In this document: positions 13,434 through 14,335 of the stretch, piece by piece | Layout of the letters: each line of letters starts with the position of its first letter | How positions within the stretch are numbered: the first letter of the stretch is position 1 | Assembly (NCBI GenBank): GCA_964428275.1 | Contig: CAYRXN010000192.1 | Coordinates: forward strand, 1-14,335 | Source: JALSRY01 sp964428275 | GTDB taxonomy: Bacteria > Planctomycetota > Phycisphaerae > UBA1845 > Fen-1342 | Direction: 5' to 3' | Length of the DNA: 14,335 nucleotides | Translations under genes and position numbers: made by a program | Notes under the pieces: model-generated | Database searches by the model: none | The model's input: the letters and a program-made list of their open reading frames with translations, nothing else | What the model was told of the DNA's origin: nothing

Positions 13434-14335
13434 TTAGCGCAGCTTGCCGTAGGTCTTTTCCCAGCGCGCGGCGGCCTTCTGGACAACCTCCTTGACGCGC
13501 TCGATCTCCTTGAGCTTGAGTTCTTCGGTGGCGTGGTTCCAGAAGCCGCGCGGTCGCTTCTTGGGAACGCGACAGATCTTGGTGACGGCCTCGTAAGCGA
13601 CGACCAGCTTGGCGGGGTCGGCCGGGTCGAGCGCCGGGAGCATCGCCTTTGCGCCGCCGGGTGTGCAACGCTGCAACGCCACGGCGGCGAGCCTGTCGGT
13701 CGGGGCCGCACCCAGCAGGGCCTCGACGCTCTTGGGCGTCGAAAGCACGGCAAGCGTGCTGTAAATCTGTTTCTTCACAGTCTTTGTGATACCCGGGCGC
13801 GTGAGCAGCGCCGCCACGGCTTCGTCCGCGTCGGTGATGATGAAACGCTCGGTGAGCTTCAAGGCGGCCAGCAGGTCGCGGGCTGAAGCGGTCTTGCTGT
13901 CGAGGATGGGTTTGACGTGTTCCTGGTAGAGCGTGGTCCGGTATTGGCGAAACTGCCCCATGAGCGCCTTGGCGAGCGTCTCGGGCGTGCGCGCCTGCAT
14001 GGCCGAGATCGTGCCGATGAGTTGGCCCGTGGGGGTCGAGACCACGAGCTGGTCGCTGGCGGTCGGGGCTCCCATGCCCTGGAGCATTTCGCGCGTCTGG
14101 GGCGAGTTCGGCAGGCGGACCGGCACGAAGAAGCGGCCGGCGATCTCGCTCACGAGCGGGTCGCGGAACGCCCTGCGCTGATCGCGCACGATGCTGCTCT
14201 CGCGGCCCCGCGAGCGGCCGCGCACGTAGAAAAGCAGCGGCAAGCGCGACCGTTTGGCCTGGGCGATGCCCTGCTGGGCGTTGGAAATCCACTGAATCGG
14301 CCGGCTCTGGGCGCTGGCGGGGGCGGCAAGCGTCC
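13434..14335 (-). CDS. Secreted thioredoxin-fold-like protein with helical C-terminus, 5' end outside window
   Basis: The frame runs unbroken from the right edge to TAA at 13434, with 299 residues visible; the true start lies beyond the window. The first visible residues, TLAAPASAQS, look like the end of a signal peptide with a cleavage site after ASA. RPIQWISNAQQGIAQAKRSR then LPLLFYVRG and RFFVPVRLPNSP resemble the first strands and helices of thioredoxin-like domains, and LVVSTPTGQLIGTISAM the later beta hairpin. The CxxC position carries no cysteines, so redox catalysis is unlikely. The C-terminal ~170 residues are helical with repeat-like ends (AVAALLTRPGITKTVKKQI, SVEALLGAAPTDRLAAVAL), HEAT-like in style, ending in a long charged helix. 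The function is unknown. Confidence 0.75.
   Translation of the reverse strand, partial: TLAAPASAQSRPIQWISNAQQGIAQAKRSRLPLLFYVRGRSRGRESSIVRDQRRAFRDPLVSEIAGRFFVPVRLPNSPQTREMLQGMGAPTASDQLVVSTPTGQLIGTISAMQARTPETLAKALMGQFRQYRTTLYQEHVKPILDSKTASARDLLAALKLTERFIITDADEAVAALLTRPGITKTVKKQIYSTLAVLSTPKSVEALLGAAPTDRLAAVALQRCTPGGAKAMLPALDPADPAKLVVAYEAVTKICRVPKKRPRGFWNHATEELKLKEIERVKEVVQKAAARWEKTYGKLR

Noticed and set aside
1..14335. CRISPR array, tRNA/rRNA, insertion sequence or integrase attachment site
   Set aside because: No regularly spaced repeats with unique spacers, no cloverleaf or rRNA sequence, no transposase or integrase frame, and no convincing matching att repeats at the two ends of the phage block were seen by eye.

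Overview
The window is a GC-rich, gene-dense bacterial chromosome segment. The organism is not stated. A Planctomycetota (Phycisphaerae-like) origin is my inference from three things: the style of the secreted/lipoprotein genes, the multi-YHS protein, and the short dispersed GC-rich palindromes between genes. No rRNA, tRNA, CRISPR array or transposase gene was seen.

Layout. (1) 1-396 is gene-free and repeat-rich: a 68-base direct repeat, an 8-base-period G-run array and two dispersed palindromic elements. (2) 397-3048, plus strand: a coiled-coil lipoprotein of unknown function, then a complete M3-family zinc oligoendopeptidase. (3) 3186-9938, minus strand: a ten-gene phage-derived block. Read in its own direction it encodes a Mu gp29-type (DUF935) portal, a GNAT acetyltransferase, a Mu gpI-type protease/scaffold, a small capsid decoration-like protein, a Mu gpT-type major head protein, a Mu gp36-type (DUF1320) adaptor, then four small proteins, three of them membrane proteins or lipoproteins. 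No terminase, minor head protein, tail, integrase/transposase or endolysin gene is in the window, although every gene present looks intact. (4) 9939-10433 is the divergent promoter region. (5) 10434-12222, plus strand: a chromosomal-type parB followed 4 bases later by a MEMO1-family (AmmeMemoRadiSam B) gene. (6) 12223-12439 holds two exact copies of the 16-bp consensus parS site, each inside a much longer perfect palindrome. (7) 12440-14335, minus strand: a secreted protein with three tandem YHS-type metal-binding domains and, after an AT-rich regulatory-looking gap, a secreted thioredoxin-fold-like protein cut off by the window edge.

How it works together. ParB should load at the two parS sites about 0.9-1 kb downstream of its own gene, so this is probably origin-proximal DNA. 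The usual upstream neighbour parA is absent; the divergent phage block occupies that place. The phage block is the most unusual part: a capsid-building set with an embedded acetyltransferase and an envelope-associated tail end, flanked by housekeeping genes. It may be a decayed Mu-like prophage or a retained (domesticated) capsid locus; the sequence alone cannot separate these.
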